NCBI RefSeq assembly: GCF_018777395.1
Contig: NZ_JAFJYC010000002.1
Coordinates: 372,001-436,000, forward strand
Length of the DNA: 64,000 nt
DNA from: Candidatus Sodalis endolongispinus
Lineage (GTDB): Bacteria; Pseudomonadota; Gammaproteobacteria; Enterobacterales; Enterobacteriaceae
Reading direction: 5' to 3'
Every line of letters starts with the position of its first letter. The stretch's first letter is position 1. Under the pieces are notes generated by a model. That model worked only from the letters and a program-made list of their open reading frames with translations, made no database searches and was not told the origin of the DNA. The position numbers were made by a program, and so were the translations under genes. Shown here piece after piece: positions 62,156-64,000 of the stretch.

Positions 62156-62776
62156 ATGACTGAACATTTAATCGATATTGCCGCCCTGCGCAGGGAATAT
62201 ACCCGAGGCGGACTCCGTCGCGCCGATTTAACGGCGGAGCCCATGGACTTGTTTGAGCAATGGCTAAAACAAGCCTGCGCCGCGCAGCTTCCCGATGCCA
62301 CCGCCATGAGTGTGGGCACCGTGGACGCCAACGGTCAGCCGTACCAGCGGCTGGTACTGTTAAAACATTTTGACCATCAGGGGATGGTGTTTTACACCAA
62401 CCTTGGCAGCCGCAAAGCCACGCATCTGGCGCACAACCCGCGCATCAGCCTGCATTTTCCCTGGCACGCGCTGGAGCGCCTGTCGGTTATCGATGTGATG
62501 AAGTACTTTCATAGCCGTACCCGCGACAGTCAAATAAGCGCTTGGGTCTCGCGCCAGTCCAGCCGTATTTCCGCCCGCGGCGTGCTGGAAAGTAAATTCC
62601 TCGAGCTGAAACAAAAATTTGCCCAAGGTGAGGTGCCGCTGCCGAGTTTCTGGGGCGGTTACCGGGTGACCATCGATGCGATAGAGTTCTGGCAGGGGGG
62701 TGAACACCGGCTGCACGACAGGTTTCTCTATCGACGCGAAAACGGCGCTTGGCACATTGACCGGCTGGCGCCGTAA
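62156..62776 (+). CDS. pdxH: pyridoxine/pyridoxamine 5'-phosphate oxidase with 10-residue deletion
   Basis: FMN enzyme that makes pyridoxal 5'-phosphate. The start at 62156 gives [20 protein letters not shown]. The product has 206 residues, against 218 in E. coli. Substrate and FMN motifs are mostly intact ([55 protein letters not shown]). FPWHALER joins directly to [13 protein letters not shown], where relatives have about ten more residues (QVMVIGKAER type) forming a core strand of the FMN-binding barrel. The frame is open, but folding may be impaired, so it could be a cryptic pseudogene. Confidence 0.82.
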   Translation: MTEHLIDIAALRREYTRGGLRRADLTAEPMDLFEQWLKQACAAQLPDATAMSVGTVDANGQPYQRLVLLKHFDHQGMVFYTNLGSRKATHLAHNPRISLHFPWHALERLSVIDVMKYFHSRTRDSQISAWVSRQSSRISARGVLESKFLELKQKFAQGEVPLPSFWGGYRVTIDAIEFWQGGEHRLHDRFLYRRENGAWHIDRLAP

Positions 62777-62891
62777 CTGCGCTGACCCACGGCGGCCTGA
62801 TAGCGTTTTTTTAAGGACGGGTGCGCGTGCCGGCCAACGCCGGCGCGGGGTGTTGTGTCCTTTTTTCTTTTCAATGATAATGGAGTTTTTG

Positions 62892-64000
62892 ATGGCAAGC
62901 AGTAACCTGATACAACAATTGCAAGAGCGGGGCCTGATTGCCCAGGTCACGGATGAGAAGGCGCTGGCTGAACGGTTGGCGGCTGGGCCAATCGCGCTGT
63001 ATTGCGGTTTCGATCCCACCGCCGACAGCTTGCATTTGGGGCATTTGGTGCCATTGCTGTGCCTCAAACGCTTTCAACTGGCCGGGCATCGACCGGTGGC
63101 GCTGGTAGGAGGGGCTACCGGTCTTATCGGAGACCCCAGTTTTAAAGCCACCGAGCGTAAGCTGAATACCACAGAAACCGTCCAGCAATGGGTGGAGAAA
63201 ATCAAACGTCAGGTATCGCCGTTCCTCGATTTTGACTGTGGCGATAACAGCGCCGTCGCCGCCAACAACTACGACTGGTTTGGCTCGATGAACGTGCTGA
63301 CGTTCCTGCGCGATATCGGTAAACACTTTTCCGTCAATCAAATGATCAACAAAGAGGCGGTAAAGCAGCGGTTGAACCGCGATGACAGCGGTATTTCGTT
63401 TACCGAGTTTTCTTATAATTTGCTGCAGGGTTATGATTTCGCCTGCCTGAGCAAGCAATACGGCGTGGCGCTGCAAATAGGCGGCTCTGACCAGTGGGGC
63501 AATATAACCTCTGGCATCGATTTGACGCGCCGGCTGCATCAAAACACCGTTTACGGCCTGACGGTGCCGCTGATTACCAAAACCGACGGCACCAAATTCG
63601 GCAAAACCGAGGGCGGCGCTGTATGGCTCGATCCCAGCAAGAGCAGTCCTTATAAGTTCTATCAGTTCTGGATCAATACCGCCGACAGCGACGTGTATCG
63701 TTTCTTGAAATTTTTTACTTTCCTCGAGCTTGCGGCGATCGACGCGCTGGAACAAGAGGATCGCGCCAGTGATAAAGCACCGCGCGCCCAGTATGTTCTG
63801 GCGGAAGAGGTGACCCGCATGGTCCACGGCGAGCAGGGGCTGGCGGCGGCGAAGCGTATCAACGCCAGTCTGTTTTACGGCGCGTTGGCCAATTTGACCG
63901 AAGAGGATTTCGCCCAGCTTGCCCAGGACGGCATGCCGACGGTCAACCTGGCGCGCGACGCGGATTTGCAGCAGGCGCTGGTGGCGGCGGAACTGGTGCC
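62892..64000 (+). CDS. tyrS: tyrosine--tRNA ligase, cut by window end
   Basis: Charges tRNA-Tyr. The first 369 codons are visible from ATG 62892 and run off the end (424 residues in E. coli). The class I catalytic signature is present as HLGH in [12 protein letters not shown], with the tyrosine pocket ([35 protein letters not shown]) and [11 protein letters not shown] as the KMSKS-equivalent KFGKT. TGGAGT lies upstream of the start. No lesion in the visible part. It follows pdxH as in E. coli. Confidence 0.96.
   Translation, partial: MASSNLIQQLQERGLIAQVTDEKALAERLAAGPIALYCGFDPTADSLHLGHLVPLLCLKRFQLAGHRPVALVGGATGLIGDPSFKATERKLNTTETVQQWVEKIKRQVSPFLDFDCGDNSAVAANNYDWFGSMNVLTFLRDIGKHFSVNQMINKEAVKQRLNRDDSGISFTEFSYNLLQGYDFACLSKQYGVALQIGGSDQWGNITSGIDLTRRLHQNTVYGLTVPLITKTDGTKFGKTEGGAVWLDPSKSSPYKFYQFWINTADSDVYRFLKFFTFLELAAIDALEQEDRASDKAPRAQYVLAEEVTRMVHGEQGLAAAKRINASLFYGALANLTEEDFAQLAQDGMPTVNLARDADLQQALVAAELV

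Noticed and set aside
62871..63827. 318-codon minus-strand open frame
   Set aside because: It is antisense to tyrS, whose plus-strand reading carries all expected synthetase motifs.

Overview
The window looks like a chromosomal segment of a Sodalis-type enterobacterial insect symbiont (order Enterobacterales). The backbone follows the Escherichia coli order from ydjM through thrS-infC-rpmI-rplT-pheMST-ihfA, btuCED-nlpC, selO, aroH-ppsR-ppsA, ydiK, ydiJ-menI, sufABCDSE, ldtE-lpp-pykF, tRNA-Val, mdtK, ribE, cfa, purR, grxD, rnt, gloA, slyA-slyB, anmK, pdxH and tyrS. About one third of the protein genes are broken by a few frameshifts, nonsense codons or small deletions, and intergenic gaps are long. 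That is the pattern of recent pseudogene formation in a young host-restricted symbiont. The genus is inferred from gene order and decay, not proven.

Region by region. 1-2.7 kb: LexA-type ydjM (cut by the window edge) and an intact uronate set (kduD, kduI, divergent kdgF). 2.7-9.3 kb: broken hxpB and yniB, intact yniA, the decayed remnant of a very large FhaB/CdiA-type exoprotein gene, and a broken divergent MmyB-type regulator/SDR pair. 9.8-17 kb: fully intact translation block thrS-infC-rpmI-rplT-pheM-pheS-pheT-ihfA, with attenuator, AUU start and leader structures preserved. 17-20 kb: decayed accessory cluster (allophanate hydrolase C-terminus, ABC permease, isochorismatase-family hydrolase, MATE pump). 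20.5-26.5 kb: btuC and btuD broken around an intact btuE, intact nlpC and near-intact lplA, broken selO, and an unrecognised broken gene. 26.8-36.7 kb: broken aroH, ppsR, ppsA and ydiJ, with intact ydiK, menI and the small RNA gene rprA. 36.7-46.7 kb: a broken MFS transporter, the complete sufABCDSE operon, ldtE and lpp. 47-64 kb: pykF, two tRNA-Val genes, broken mdtK, ribE, cfa, purR, the tiny ynhF (cydH), broken mepH, grxD, rnt, gloA, ydhL, slyA, slyB, broken anmK and mliC, pdxH with an internal deletion, and tyrS running off the end.

Functionally, translation, iron-sulfur assembly (Suf), glycolysis (pykF), envelope structure (lpp, ldtE, slyB), riboflavin synthesis and redox maintenance are kept. 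PEP synthesis from pyruvate (ppsA and its regulator ppsR), vitamin B12 import (btuC, btuD), one DAHP synthase, drug efflux (two MATE pumps), anhydro-MurNAc recycling (anmK), a lysozyme inhibitor (mliC) and several accessory transporters appear lost. Comparisons with E. coli proteins are from memory of those families and were not computed.
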